A stretch of 64,000 nucleotides of DNA, from positions 1 to 64,000 of the IMG/VR virus record IMGVR_UViG_3300047666_001143. One strand, given 5' to 3'. Of this stretch, positions 23,249 through 32,245 are shown in pieces. Made by a program: the position numbers and the translations under genes. The stretch is from a virus. The notes under the pieces are model-generated. The model searched no databases. It was not told the origin of the DNA and saw only the letters and a program-made list of their open reading frames with translations. Numbering within the stretch: position 1 is the stretch's first letter; each line of letters opens with the position of its first letter.

Positions 23249-23994
23249 AAAAATATAAACACAAAAGTACAGGGCACATTGCAGAGAGATCTTCTATTTG
23301 TCAATCTTACGGAATAATTAATTCAGCATCAAAAACATACTCAATACCTACATTTGTAATTGAGGGAAGTGATGATTGGGAAGAAGTTATTGAAAAAGAT
23401 TATGAAATAATATCTTATTTAGTTAATAAAAAAATATTTACTGAAAATATTGTTCCTCTTGCTAATAAAACTTATATTAATATCCGCTCAATTAAAAGAT
23501 TATCTGATGGTGAAGTATTTACTGTCGGTGATTTAATTAAAAGAAATGATAACACTGTAAAACTAGAAACAATTGAATTAGATGATATTTGGATGGGAGG
23601 TATTGTAATTAATAAAAACATAAGACCTAATGGTGGGGAATGTTTAGAAACATTACGAAAAGGTAAGAAACCACTATTCACAACAGAAGATGGTATTGAT
23701 ATTTTTGAAGGTGATTTAAGTGGTATCTGGGTTGGAGTAAAAAGTTGTCAAGTAAATCAAACTTATTCTAATCAAAGATTACAAGCACCTTATTTTACAG
23801 CTTTAAATGAAATGAAAACTAATAAATATTATAAAAGGTTTTCAACAAAAGAAGCTGCTGAAGAATATATATTAATGAACAAACCTTGTTTATCTTTAAA
23901 TGATATAGATCAAATGTTTGATAATACTTCTGCTTATAGATACGATCAGACGGAATACTTAAAAAATATAGTTAAAATAAAAACAAGATTATAA
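23245..23994 (+). CDS. hypothetical phage protein
   Basis: 249 aa. The block IRSIKRLSDGEVFTVGD near residue 80 and a C-terminal helical segment (EYILMNKPCLSLNDI) recur in many Bacteroidota phage proteins I have seen as unknowns. Start overlaps the methyltransferase stop by four bases (ATGA), suggesting coupled expression. No catalytic motif seen. Confidence 0.6.
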   Translation: MKKYKHKSTGHIAERSSICQSYGIINSASKTYSIPTFVIEGSDDWEEVIEKDYEIISYLVNKKIFTENIVPLANKTYINIRSIKRLSDGEVFTVGDLIKRNDNTVKLETIELDDIWMGGIVINKNIRPNGGECLETLRKGKKPLFTTEDGIDIFEGDLSGIWVGVKSCQVNQTYSNQRLQAPYFTALNEMKTNKYYKRFSTKEAAEEYILMNKPCLSLNDIDQMFDNTSAYRYDQTEYLKNIVKIKTRL

Positions 23995-24308
23995 TGGAGA
24001 AATTACATAGAAAGAAAATTAAAGATAGATTTACTGCTTTTGAAAATGTAATTACAGGTTCCATGTTAGTCATAGATAATAAAGAAAAAAGAACTTTATC
24101 TATTGTGGAAGCAGAGATTATTTGTCAAGATGAGTATGGGGAACATTTTTCTGCTAAATCGGAGTTTATATCTAATGTAATGGATTCTTTAATTGCAGGA
24201 ATAAAACATTATAATACTGTATGTGAAAAAGGTTTTGAAATAACAATTTCTGATATTGTAAATAAATTTAAAGAAGATGAAAAAGGAACACAGAGAGATT
24301 TTAGATAA
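23994..24308 (+). CDS. hypothetical protein
   Basis: 104 aa, mixed alpha/beta, acidic, unknown. Start shares its A with the upstream stop (TAATG); its end overlaps the next gene by 32 bases. Confidence 0.55.
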   Translation: MEKLHRKKIKDRFTAFENVITGSMLVIDNKEKRTLSIVEAEIICQDEYGEHFSAKSEFISNVMDSLIAGIKHYNTVCEKGFEITISDIVNKFKEDEKGTQRDFR

Positions 24309-24495
24309 AATAGAGGAATACTTAGAACAACCAGGTGCAGAACATTTGAGATTTTGGCAAGCCATGAGAAACTGCAACTTAATTGAATTTAAAGAGGTAA
24401 AGGTTCACAATGACTCTCAGTGGAATGAGTTTATTCCTGTTGATGATTATAATATAGCAGATGAAAAATTGTTAAAAAGGATTGAAGATGTATAA
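24277..24495 (+). CDS. 72-aa hypothetical protein
   Basis: Helical; HREILDKIEEYL ... LRFWQAMRNCNL is a pattern known from other small phage proteins of unknown role. Overlaps genes on both sides. Confidence 0.55.
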   Translation: MKKEHREILDKIEEYLEQPGAEHLRFWQAMRNCNLIEFKEVKVHNDSQWNEFIPVDDYNIADEKLLKRIEDV

Positions 24496-24934
24496 GATTC
24501 TTGTGTGTGGATCCAGAGATATAAAGGATCAGGAGTTTGTATTTAAGAAATTGGATTTTCTTTTATCTAATAAAGATTTATCTTCGGTTGTTTTGATTCA
24601 CGGCGACCAAAAATCGTTTGATCGACATTTGGAAATGAACTTCGGAGCAGATTATTTCGCTAAGTTGTGGGCTTTGTTGAAAGGAGTCAAGCAAATTCCT
24701 TTTCCTGCACCTTGGGAAGGACTAGAAGATACTCCTAAGAAACTTTTGAAGAAAAATAAAACAGGGAATATGTATTGGCCTGGAGCTGGAATGTATCGAA
24801 ACAAACAAATGGCCAATGAAGATTTAGATGCTTGTGTGGCATTTTTAGGTAGGAATTCCAAAAATGTAGGTACTCTCAATATGTTAAAGTTAGTTAAAGA
24901 TAAGGATATAATAATTAAAAAGTATTACATTTGA
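24488..24934 (+). CDS. SLOG-fold protein (DUF2493/YAcAr-like)
   Basis: 148 aa from ATG 24488 (ATG 24482 adds two residues). It shows the Rossmann-like SLOG pattern: ILVCGSRDIKD at the start, IHGDQ near 35, GADYFAKLWA near 53-62, PAPWEGL, AGMYRNKQMA near 101 and a final VAFLG-x5-GTLNML helix. SLOG proteins bind nucleotide-derived ligands and several are linked to defence signalling; a nucleotide-processing or counter-defence role is possible but not shown. Overlaps the previous stop. Confidence 0.75.
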   Translation: MYKILVCGSRDIKDQEFVFKKLDFLLSNKDLSSVVLIHGDQKSFDRHLEMNFGADYFAKLWALLKGVKQIPFPAPWEGLEDTPKKLLKKNKTGNMYWPGAGMYRNKQMANEDLDACVAFLGRNSKNVGTLNMLKLVKDKDIIIKKYYI

Positions 24935-24937
24935 CGT

Positions 24938-25216
24938 ATGGAAAAACAAAAAATATTTAATAGTATAGAAGAGGTACTTAATAGTTATGATAAAGATGAT
25001 GCTGATGTGGTATTAGGTTTAATACCATTTTTCTTCGGTGCCTCTTGGGAGGAATTTACAAGGAGTTATAATATATTGGGAGATAGTACTAAGCATCCTG
25101 ATTTTCAGTTTATATTGGCAGATAGGATAGATTATTATTTAGAAGAAACTAAGTTTAAAGATATTGATTTAGATCTCATTTGTGAGGTTGTTGAAAATAA
25201 GTATGGTACATTATAA
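24938..25216 (+). CDS. hypothetical protein
   Basis: 92 aa, acidic and helical, unknown. Three nt after the SLOG gene. Confidence 0.5.
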   Translation: MEKQKIFNSIEEVLNSYDKDDADVVLGLIPFFFGASWEEFTRSYNILGDSTKHPDFQFILADRIDYYLEETKFKDIDLDLICEVVENKYGTL

Positions 25217-25228
25217 AACATTTGACAT

Positions 25229-25390
25229 ATGGAAGAATTTATAGATGAGTGTATATCAAGTGGTAAAGTAGTTAGTGGTTATGAATATTTAAATTTATCC
25301 ATTGTGACTATAATTAAAATAGAAGAAGTTTTATACACTTGTAATGATACTGAAGCTAGAAAGAAAATTTTAAAACTGTTAAAAGTATAA
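25229..25390 (+). CDS. 53-aa hypothetical protein
   Basis: Helical micro-protein filling the gap exactly to the RNase H start (one base); amphipathic, ends in KKILKLLKV. Unknown. Confidence 0.45.
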   Translation: MEEFIDECISSGKVVSGYEYLNLSIVTIIKIEEVLYTCNDTEARKKILKLLKV

Positions 25391-25391
25391 A

Positions 25392-25865
25392 ATGCTTATA
25401 ACAGTTACCTCAGATGCTTCTTTTGACACTCATTCTAATAAGGCAGGTTATGGTTTTCTTATATCTTGCAATGCAGGAAGGTATTCAAAATCAGGTTCTT
25501 TGGAAACTGCTAAAAATATAACTGAGGCTGAACTTATGGCCATAGCAAATTCTTTGCATTATATTGTAAATCATAAAGAGTTATGGGGTGTATCTAAAAT
25601 TATCTTTAATGTTGATTTTATTGCCGCCCAAGAATTTATATTCAAGCCTGGAGGGACCAGTAAAAGTAAAAAGAAAGTTGCAGGAAAAAGATACAGGCAG
25701 ATAGTCGGTAAAATAACAGATTATATTGGGATACTGAGAAAAGAGTATAAAGGAGTTCAATTTGAGTTTCGACATGTTAAGGCCCATACAAAAGATGAAA
25801 GTACAAGAAGCAAAGCAAATAAATTTGTAGATAAATTAGCTGTTGAAGCTAGAAAAAATAAGTGA
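25392..25865 (+). CDS. ribonuclease HI
   Basis: 157 aa, usual length. Catalytic acids in order: Asp in TSDASFD (residue 8), Glu in ITEAELMAI near 47, Asp in FNVDF near 75, Asp in NKFVDKLA near 149, with the His-containing HVKAHTKDE loop before it. Removes RNA primers or R-loops during phage DNA synthesis. Confidence 0.9.
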   Translation: MLITVTSDASFDTHSNKAGYGFLISCNAGRYSKSGSLETAKNITEAELMAIANSLHYIVNHKELWGVSKIIFNVDFIAAQEFIFKPGGTSKSKKKVAGKRYRQIVGKITDYIGILRKEYKGVQFEFRHVKAHTKDESTRSKANKFVDKLAVEARKNK

Positions 25866-25867
25866 TT

Positions 25868-26119
25868 ATGAAAGATGAAAATTTACAAGAAGACGGCCTT
25901 GGTTATATCTATTATGAACACTCACAATTCCCTTTGCGAATTGTTATAGAGAAGTCAACGAAGATTATAAAAGTCGAGGTAATAAAATATTACAAAGGTC
26001 AGGAAATGAAAAAGCTAACCAAACAAAGTAAGATACTCAATACAATGTCCAAAGAACAAGTGGAAGATTACATATTAGATGTAGTATATTTGTTTTTAGA
26101 TGGTAAAAAAGACAAATAA
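25868..26119 (+). CDS. small hypothetical protein
   Basis: 83 aa from ATG 25868 (a GTG at 25862 is less likely). Basic, mixed structure, no recognised family. One base before the nuclease gene. Confidence 0.5.
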   Translation: MKDENLQEDGLGYIYYEHSQFPLRIVIEKSTKIIKVEVIKYYKGQEMKKLTKQSKILNTMSKEQVEDYILDVVYLFLDGKKDK

Positions 26120-26120
26120 T

Positions 26121-26774
26121 ATGAACAGTTCTTTTATTGACAAAGTACTTCACAGAGAATTTCAACTTCATAAGTACCAATTGTCAAATAGCTTTATTTA
26201 CAACGAAGAGTCAGATTTCTTTTCCATGACTGCTTCTGGTTATGCACAAGAAATAGAAGTAAAAGTGAGCCGTTCTGATTTTAAAGCAGATTTTAAGAAG
26301 TACAAACATGCAAGTTTTAAACAATTAATCTCTGGTCAAAAATACGTTGTTAAAAAAGGCTACATTACTTGGAAAGTCAAAGAACCAATTATGATAAACT
26401 TTGTTGGTGAAGATGGTAAAGGGGTTTACGTGGAAGATAAATATGGCAGAAAGAGGCCTAAAACAGTTCCTTCGGGAAAATTCAGAGAATATACAAGTAT
26501 GGGGAAACCTAATAAAAGCTTTGAATCTCAGGCAATTTCAACTGGTATTAGGATATTTAAACCTATTTTACCTAATAAATTTTGGTTTGCCGTTCCTGAA
26601 AACTTGATACCCCTAGATGAAATTCCTGATTATGCAGGTCTCTATTACATTACCGAAGGAGGTAAACTTAAAATCATAAAGAGAGCTCCTTTTATTCATA
26701 AAGAAAAACACAATATAAACAAGGTACTATTGGATAAGTTTTATTATCTTAGCCTTAAATTAAAAAGTAGATGA
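26121..26774 (+). CDS. MmcB-like DNA repair/nuclease-fold protein
   Basis: 217 aa from ATG 26121. An early Asp/Met/Thr strand (FFSMTASGYAQEIEVKVSRS) near residues 32-51 gives an E-x-K (EVK) with the following Ser-Arg-Ser-Asp-Phe-Lys-x-Asp typical of this phage/plasmid family related to PD-(D/E)XK nucleases. Near the end, FWFAVPENLIPLDEIP ... YAGLYYI is the other hallmark. Likely acts on DNA; activity unproven. Confidence 0.7.
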   Translation: MNSSFIDKVLHREFQLHKYQLSNSFIYNEESDFFSMTASGYAQEIEVKVSRSDFKADFKKYKHASFKQLISGQKYVVKKGYITWKVKEPIMINFVGEDGKGVYVEDKYGRKRPKTVPSGKFREYTSMGKPNKSFESQAISTGIRIFKPILPNKFWFAVPENLIPLDEIPDYAGLYYITEGGKLKIIKRAPFIHKEKHNINKVLLDKFYYLSLKLKSR

Positions 26775-27292
26775 ATATGAAAGCATATGAATTAAACTTA
26801 GATAAAATAGAAGAAGGTTATAGATACGATTCTGTAATTGCATACGGAGAAACTAGGGGTAAAGCTAAGTCTAAAATATGGGAAGAAATAGAAAATTATG
26901 GTTATGGTCCTTTATACTTTGATGGGGAATTAACTTTTTTAAATTTACCAATTAGAAGAGCTAAAGAATATGATAAAATTGAGTTTGAAGGGAAACTAAA
27001 AACAAAAAGAGAAATCGAAGAGATTGAAGTTGATAGAAAAAGAATTGCTAAATTAAATAGTTTTCTAAATAATACTGAAATAACTCATTGCTATATACAA
27101 AAAGGCTCTTACTATAGACCTGGGAGTTGTGGTTATACTTCTTTTAAAAGTCGTGCTGGTGTTTATACAATAAAGGAGGGAGTTAGTCATGCAAGAAGTT
27201 GTGAAGATATTTGGTTGGAGATAATTGATATAAATGAGCACAATAAAATGCTCAAGGATGAAATTGAATCTTTAAAAAGTAGATTGGTATGA
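26771..27292 (+). CDS. conserved phage protein of unknown function
   Basis: 173 aa (ATG 26771, overlapping the previous stop; 26777 is an alternative). The C-terminal half (HCYIQKGSYYRPGSCGYT, then AGVYTIKEGVSHARS and a helix with EHN) is a recurrent phage protein pattern. Function unknown. Overlaps the polymerase start by four bases, so it is translationally coupled to it. Confidence 0.65.
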   Translation: MNMKAYELNLDKIEEGYRYDSVIAYGETRGKAKSKIWEEIENYGYGPLYFDGELTFLNLPIRRAKEYDKIEFEGKLKTKREIEEIEVDRKRIAKLNSFLNNTEITHCYIQKGSYYRPGSCGYTSFKSRAGVYTIKEGVSHARSCEDIWLEIIDINEHNKMLKDEIESLKSRLV

Positions 27293-29337
27293 ATTTAGAT
27301 AATTTAATGGTGGCCGATATTGAGGCAAAAGGACTTCTTAACGATGTTCATACTGAAGAAGATTTTCATGTACTTTCAATGGGTTATAAGGACTCTAAAG
27401 GTAAATGGCATATAAAGTCAACAGATAACAAAGAAGATGTCTTAAAAGTGTTTGAAGATCCCTCTAATGTTATCGTAGGACATTACTTTATACCCTATGA
27501 TGCTCCTGCTCTTGAAAAAATGCTCAATTTTAAAATTAAGGCTACAATTATTGATTCCTTAGCTATAAGTTGGTATTTACACAACACACAAAATAAGCAT
27601 GGCCTTGAATTTTACGGAGAGAGTTATGGAGTTCCAAAAGTAAAAATTCAAGAGGAAGAATGGGCAGGACCAATGCCTGGTGAAACTCTAGTTGAATTTA
27701 AGGCTAAAATGAAATCTAGGTGTGAGACTGATGTTAAGATTAATATTAATTTATGGACAGAACAATTAGCTTATCTTAGAAAGATTTATGACTCTGATGA
27801 AGAAATAATAAGAATTATAAAATATTTAAACTTTATAATGCAATGTTATAGAGAGCAAGAAAAGCAAAAAATACAAGTTGACATTGATAAAGTTAATAAG
27901 AACTTAAAACATTTTGAGTCTTTAAAAGAAGAAAAGTTCTTGGCTCTTCAAAAAGCCATGCCAAGAGTTCCTGAAATTACTACTAAAAATAAACCAAAAA
28001 TACTCTATAAGAAAGATAGTTCTATGAGTGCAGCTCATATTAAGTGGCTTGATTTTTTATTAGCTTGTAAACTTTCAGAGGAAACAGAGGGGCCAGTAGA
28101 ATATATAAAAGGTTATAAAATTTCCAATCCTAACTCAGTGAAACAAAAAAAAGAGTGGCTTTATTCTTTAGGTTGGAAGCCCCAAACTTTTGTTTACAAT
28201 AGGGATAAAGATACAGGAAAAACAGATAAAGTAGAGCAAATATTGACTACTGATAAAGATTTATGTCCAAGTATTATAAAACTTATAGATAAAGAACCTG
28301 CAATAAAACATTTAGAAGGAATGAGTATACTTACTCATAGAATTGGTATCTTTAAAGGCCTATTGAAAAACTCTAATGAAAATGGATTTGTAGTTCAAGG
28401 CTTATATCAATTGGCTAATTCTTTAAGGTGGCAACATTCTGTTATTGTTAATTTTCCAAGAGTCACAGGAAGAGGAGATATTGCAGATGGAAAATGGATT
28501 AGAGAATGCCTTATTGCAGGAAAAGGTTATAAATTTGTGCAAAGTGATTTAAGTGGAATTGAGTCAAGGACTTCTGATCATTATACTTTTCATTTGAATC
28601 CAGAGCTTATAGAGGAGACTTCTAAACCTTATTTTGATCCGCATACAAAAATTGCTGTTGTAAGTAATCTTATGACCAAAGATGAAGAAGTATGGTTTAA
28701 GTGGAAAAAAGAAAATAGTGAGAGAATTAAAAAGGGTTTAAAAGAATTACCACCAGAGACTTTTGGAGAATTATCAGAAGATTTTGAGTATATAAGAAAC
28801 TATTTTGGTGAAGATTTTAAAAAACTTATGAATAAGCTTAAAGAAGCTAGAAGTAAAGGAAAGACTACTAACTATGCATCTCTTTACCTTGTTGGGGCTG
28901 CCACTTTGAGTAGAAATTTAGGTATATCTAAAACAGAAGCTAAAAGTCTTATTGATGCATATTGGGAAATTCACTGGGCGGTAAAAGAAGCTGCAAGTAA
29001 ATTTAAAATTAAAACTGTTAATGGACAAATGTGGATATACTGTCCTATATCTAGGTTCTGGCACCCAATTAGGTACGAAAAAGATGCATTTTCTGTTGTC
29101 AACCAATCAAGTGCTGTATACTGTTTTAATATATGGTTATACAATATAACACAACAAGGTGTTTGGCCTATACTTCAGACACATGATGATGAATTACTAA
29201 GATGTAAAGAAGAAGATATACAAAAGTACATAGATATTACAAACGAAGCTATGAACAAGCTTAATAAGCAATTAAAATTAAATGTAGAACTTGCTTGTGA
29301 AGTTCAGGTAGGAGATAATTTTGCAGAGACTCATTAA
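27289..29337 (+). CDS. DNA polymerase, family A
   Basis: 682 aa, about the size of T7 polymerase (704). The N-terminal proofreading domain has VADIEAKG (Exo I D-x-E near 10-12) and GHYFIPYDAPALE (Exo II near 64). Polymerase motif A is QSDLSGIESR near 417-428 (canonical D-Y-S-Q-I-E-x-R with Ser-Gly changes), motif B RSKGKTTNYASLYL near 520, motif C THDDE near 630. Residues about 200-330 lack the canonical thumb landmarks I would look for. Main replicative polymerase, used with the DnaB-like helicase. Confidence 0.93.
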   Translation: MNLDNLMVADIEAKGLLNDVHTEEDFHVLSMGYKDSKGKWHIKSTDNKEDVLKVFEDPSNVIVGHYFIPYDAPALEKMLNFKIKATIIDSLAISWYLHNTQNKHGLEFYGESYGVPKVKIQEEEWAGPMPGETLVEFKAKMKSRCETDVKININLWTEQLAYLRKIYDSDEEIIRIIKYLNFIMQCYREQEKQKIQVDIDKVNKNLKHFESLKEEKFLALQKAMPRVPEITTKNKPKILYKKDSSMSAAHIKWLDFLLACKLSEETEGPVEYIKGYKISNPNSVKQKKEWLYSLGWKPQTFVYNRDKDTGKTDKVEQILTTDKDLCPSIIKLIDKEPAIKHLEGMSILTHRIGIFKGLLKNSNENGFVVQGLYQLANSLRWQHSVIVNFPRVTGRGDIADGKWIRECLIAGKGYKFVQSDLSGIESRTSDHYTFHLNPELIEETSKPYFDPHTKIAVVSNLMTKDEEVWFKWKKENSERIKKGLKELPPETFGELSEDFEYIRNYFGEDFKKLMNKLKEARSKGKTTNYASLYLVGAATLSRNLGISKTEAKSLIDAYWEIHWAVKEAASKFKIKTVNGQMWIYCPISRFWHPIRYEKDAFSVVNQSSAVYCFNIWLYNITQQGVWPILQTHDDELLRCKEEDIQKYIDITNEAMNKLNKQLKLNVELACEVQVGDNFAETH

Positions 29338-29340
29338 TCT

Positions 29341-29386
29341 TTTAACATTTTATTAAGATGTTATGGTGATTAAGTTACTATATTTG
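29341..29386 (+). promoter_or_regulatory. promoter, repeat-containing class (P10)
   Basis: TTTAACA 29341-29347, ATTAAGA 29352-29358, 20-nt gap, TATATTTG 29379-29386; no -33 TTTG. Drives the small-gene cluster from 29448. Confidence 0.6.
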
Positions 29387-29447
29387 CAGTGTAGGTTAGT
29401 GTGTATCTTTTTTATTTGGTGCGCCGACTTTTAAAACTAAATAAATT

Positions 29448-29738
29448 ATGAAAATATACGTAGGTAAAAACAAGAAAAAATCAAAAGAAATAAGTTTAAA
29501 AAACCTTCTAATGATAGCTTTTAGTGATGCAAAAGGCTTTAAAAGAGGCAGTGAATTTTCTAATGATACATTAGGTGACAATTCCGCTTCTTGGATAGGT
29601 ACTAGGCAGTTTAATGAAAAAGGTGCTGTGGATGTCAATATAGGTTTTGATCCTGAAAACGATAATAAAATACTTAATTTAAAGGTTTGGTTTTCTGAGT
29701 TTATATTGGATGAAGATAATATGAAAGAAATAATATAA
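29448..29738 (+). CDS. small hypothetical protein
   Basis: 96 aa; basic N-terminus (KNKKKSKE), then mixed structure with an acidic C-terminus. Unknown. First gene of the cluster, with a 60-nt leader. Confidence 0.55.
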   Translation: MKIYVGKNKKKSKEISLKNLLMIAFSDAKGFKRGSEFSNDTLGDNSASWIGTRQFNEKGAVDVNIGFDPENDNKILNLKVWFSEFILDEDNMKEII

Positions 29739-29741
29739 ATT

Positions 29742-30020
29742 ATGGATAATTATGCTTGGAACTTAAGTAATACTCAAGAAAAAGAGTATACTGTTGAATT
29801 AGAAAAGTTTGAAAAAACAGAGCAGAGAATAGAACTAGATAAAATTTTGATAAGAAGTGGCCATTCGTCTACAGGTAGTGTAACTCTATATGATAATATA
29901 TTATCTACTTTTGAAAAATATATGTGGAAATACGGGAGTACAAATATTAAGGTAAAAACAGATTTAGTTGCTCCTCAAATATATAAAGTTGGAATGCACG
30001 AAATAGAAATAATATACTAA
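29742..30020 (+). CDS. small hypothetical protein
   Basis: 92 aa, acidic first half and beta-rich second half; unknown. Three nt after the gene before. Confidence 0.5.
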   Translation: MDNYAWNLSNTQEKEYTVELEKFEKTEQRIELDKILIRSGHSSTGSVTLYDNILSTFEKYMWKYGSTNIKVKTDLVAPQIYKVGMHEIEIIY

Positions 30021-30023
30021 ATT

Positions 30024-30473
30024 ATGAGATATATTAAAAACAATTTACAAGAGCAAGACCCCAATTTAACTATAGGTGAGTATCTTGTTATACAAGAGAA
30101 AGAAAAAGCTATTAAAGATGCTGAAACAGAGAAACGTAGAAATTGCTTTATTAATTATTTAAAAGGAGAATATATTAAAGTTGTGGATAGTTGTCCTATT
30201 GAAGGAGATAAAATGGCTCTTTTTATCAAAGTTGAAGATGTTATTTTTGAATCTCTTACTACTGAACGGGAAGAATTATTTAAAGTTAAAGGAAGTATTT
30301 TTAGTTTTTCTGAGGATTTTATTAGTAATTATAGGAAAGAATGGTCTACTACTTTAGATATAAATAATTTTGAGTTTATACTAGAAGATACTTTTAAAGA
30401 AGCCTCGGATAAATATGAAGAAATACAAGATATTATTAAAAACTTAATAAATTATGAAAAAATTACAAATTAA
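30024..30473 (+). CDS. hypothetical protein
   Basis: 149 aa, alpha/beta, charged; no family recognised. Overlaps the next ORF by 20 bases. Confidence 0.5.
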   Translation: MRYIKNNLQEQDPNLTIGEYLVIQEKEKAIKDAETEKRRNCFINYLKGEYIKVVDSCPIEGDKMALFIKVEDVIFESLTTEREELFKVKGSIFSFSEDFISNYRKEWSTTLDINNFEFILEDTFKEASDKYEEIQDIIKNLINYEKITN

Positions 30474-30627
30474 ATTAAATGATGAAGAAGGCAATTCATT
30501 TTACTTAGAAAAATCAGACAAAGGTGCTGTTCATTTACTTGATTACGAGGCTGAAACTATACTTGTTTTTACAAAAGACTCAGAAGTAGACTTACTTTCA
30601 GATACTATTAAATACTTATTAAAATAA
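30454..30627 (+). CDS. 57-aa hypothetical protein
   Basis: Beta-rich small protein, start inside the previous gene and three nt before the next. No family recognised. Confidence 0.45.
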   Translation: MKKLQIKLNDEEGNSFYLEKSDKGAVHLLDYEAETILVFTKDSEVDLLSDTIKYLLK

Positions 30628-30630
30628 ATT

Positions 30631-30915
30631 ATGGAAATTAAAGAAAAATTAAAAAAGGCAGTAGAATTAAAAGAACTAATTGAGACAACAGAGTTGGCTA
30701 TAAAAAACCTTAGTGAAGCAAATACTGAAACAAGCAAGGATAATGTGGTCTATAAAGAGGGACCTTACAATTTAAATATATCAGAATATGGGGATGGATC
30801 TGGTTGGAATCTTGATTTATCTAGATATTACGGTAATGGTAAAATTATCCAAGTTATTAAAAAAGAGTTAGACGATCAGTTAGATTTTCTATTAAAAACC
30901 GCAGAAAAATTATGA
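30631..30915 (+). CDS. small hypothetical protein
   Basis: 94 aa; helical ends around a beta-rich centre with aromatic/Gly residues (GDGSGWNLDLSRYYG). Unknown. Confidence 0.5.
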   Translation: MEIKEKLKKAVELKELIETTELAIKNLSEANTETSKDNVVYKEGPYNLNISEYGDGSGWNLDLSRYYGNGKIIQVIKKELDDQLDFLLKTAEKL

Positions 30916-31076
30916 ATAAAAGTGATATTATAAGAACAATTGGTGGTTTATTAATAGTACTGTTATTTCCTATACTTATAGGAGTAATTGTATCTTGGTT
31001 CTCTGAATTATCTTTGAAATTTTTGGGAGTTGATATTATATTAATAGGCTTGATAAAAACACTAGATAGAGATTAA
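30912..31076 (+). CDS. 54-aa membrane protein
   Basis: Two hydrophobic helices (residues 10-29 and 35-48) joined by a short turn, basic end. Start overlaps the upstream stop (ATGA). A small inner-membrane protein; holin-like size, but its place in an early cluster argues against lysis. Confidence 0.5.
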   Translation: MNKSDIIRTIGGLLIVLLFPILIGVIVSWFSELSLKFLGVDIILIGLIKTLDRD

Positions 31077-31078
31077 TT

Positions 31079-31384
31079 ATGAGTGGGGTTAAATTAATGA
31101 TAAATTGCAAAAATAAAGATATAATAAAACCTGAATTTGAATTAATTCAGTTACATTTACTGTTACATAAATACCTTTATTACGAAAAATATAAACCCAT
31201 GTTGGACGACTGTGGTTTTGATATGGTAGAGCAATATTCTATTACACTAGCTAAAAATTTAGGGTTTAGAGCAGATAAATATTTAGGTCCAGAAGAAAAT
31301 GAGAAACATCACGTACATTGGATGATTGGGTTTAATTGTAAAAGTATATATTGGGAAGAGACTAAAATTAAATATAAATTATGA
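31079..31384 (+). CDS. hypothetical protein
   Basis: 101 aa, aromatic-rich, helical, with a few Cys/His (KHHVHW). No recognised family. Confidence 0.5.
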   Translation: MSGVKLMINCKNKDIIKPEFELIQLHLLLHKYLYYEKYKPMLDDCGFDMVEQYSITLAKNLGFRADKYLGPEENEKHHVHWMIGFNCKSIYWEETKIKYKL

Positions 31385-31608
31385 ACGATATTTTAAGATT
31401 TAAATACGAAAAAGGAGTAAAGCAAGTGTTTCCTGCCAACGAACTAGTTAAAAACTGGTTGTTTAAAGAAGGTGAAGAAGATGAAGCTATATTAGCTAAT
31501 TCTTTGGCAAAAGTTGCCGAGAAAAATAGCTTAAGTGCAAATGATTTACATCACTTGTTTCCTTATGTATTGCGCATGTTGAAAAGTGAAATAAATTGGT
31601 CAAAATGA
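31381..31608 (+). CDS. 75-aa hypothetical protein
   Basis: All-helical acidic/basic mix, overlapping both neighbours by four bases (ATGA). Unknown. Confidence 0.5.
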   Translation: MNDILRFKYEKGVKQVFPANELVKNWLFKEGEEDEAILANSLAKVAEKNSLSANDLHHLFPYVLRMLKSEINWSK

Positions 31609-31985
31609 ATAAAGTAGGAATTTACCATTTATTTGGAGAGAATAAAGAAGCCAAAAAAGAATTTTACAATTGGTGTAAGATTAATGATGAGTTTTGCGAT
31701 TATGATTTGGAACATTTGGAGACAGAATTATTTATGCCAGTTATAGATAACACAGAAAAATATATACATTTTCACAAGGGAAATATTTTAGATTGGCTGG
31801 AGTCTTTGGGTTATTATATTGGTTTACCTTTAAGAGGAGAATTCAAATTCGTAACTGTTTTGCATTTCAACTTCAAAGGAAATGTTAGTCAAAAACCTTT
31901 ATATAGTAATAGTGGAGTAAAGTCTCGGACAAGAGCAGCAGAATTAGGAATAATTAAAGCAATAGAGCATTACGAAAATAAATGA
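31605..31985 (+). CDS. hypothetical protein
   Basis: 126 aa from ATG 31605, which overlaps the upstream stop. Alpha/beta with conserved-looking Trp/Cys residues. Unknown. Confidence 0.5.
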   Translation: MNKVGIYHLFGENKEAKKEFYNWCKINDEFCDYDLEHLETELFMPVIDNTEKYIHFHKGNILDWLESLGYYIGLPLRGEFKFVTVLHFNFKGNVSQKPLYSNSGVKSRTRAAELGIIKAIEHYENK

Positions 31986-32242
31986 TTATGGAATTTCAAA
32001 TAGAACAAAATTACGGTGATGGTTGCAAAGGATATGTGTACTTTAATGTTGAAGATGAAAATACAAAGCAAGAGATTTTAGAGGAGTTGGCAATAAAAGC
32101 AATGAGAGAAGATTGGAGTGAAGTAAATCCTTCTTTGTATTTTGCTGCACCAAAACCTGCGAGACCCACAGTAAAAGTTGCTGAACATAAGGATGGAAAT
32201 AAAGTTAAAAATGGAATTAGGTTTAAATGTAAATGGAGATAA
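31982..32242 (+). CDS. small hypothetical protein
   Basis: 86 aa (or 84 from the second ATG). Starts with a beta-rich EQNYGDGCKGYVYF segment, ends basic. Unknown; coupled to its neighbours. Confidence 0.5.
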   Translation: MIMEFQIEQNYGDGCKGYVYFNVEDENTKQEILEELAIKAMREDWSEVNPSLYFAAPKPARPTVKVAEHKDGNKVKNGIRFKCKWR

Positions 32243-32245
32243 ATT

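Noticed and set aside
30912-31076. Two-helix 54-aa protein as the holin
   Set aside because: It belongs to an early coupled cluster on the replication strand, away from the lysozyme gene; kept as an unknown membrane protein.
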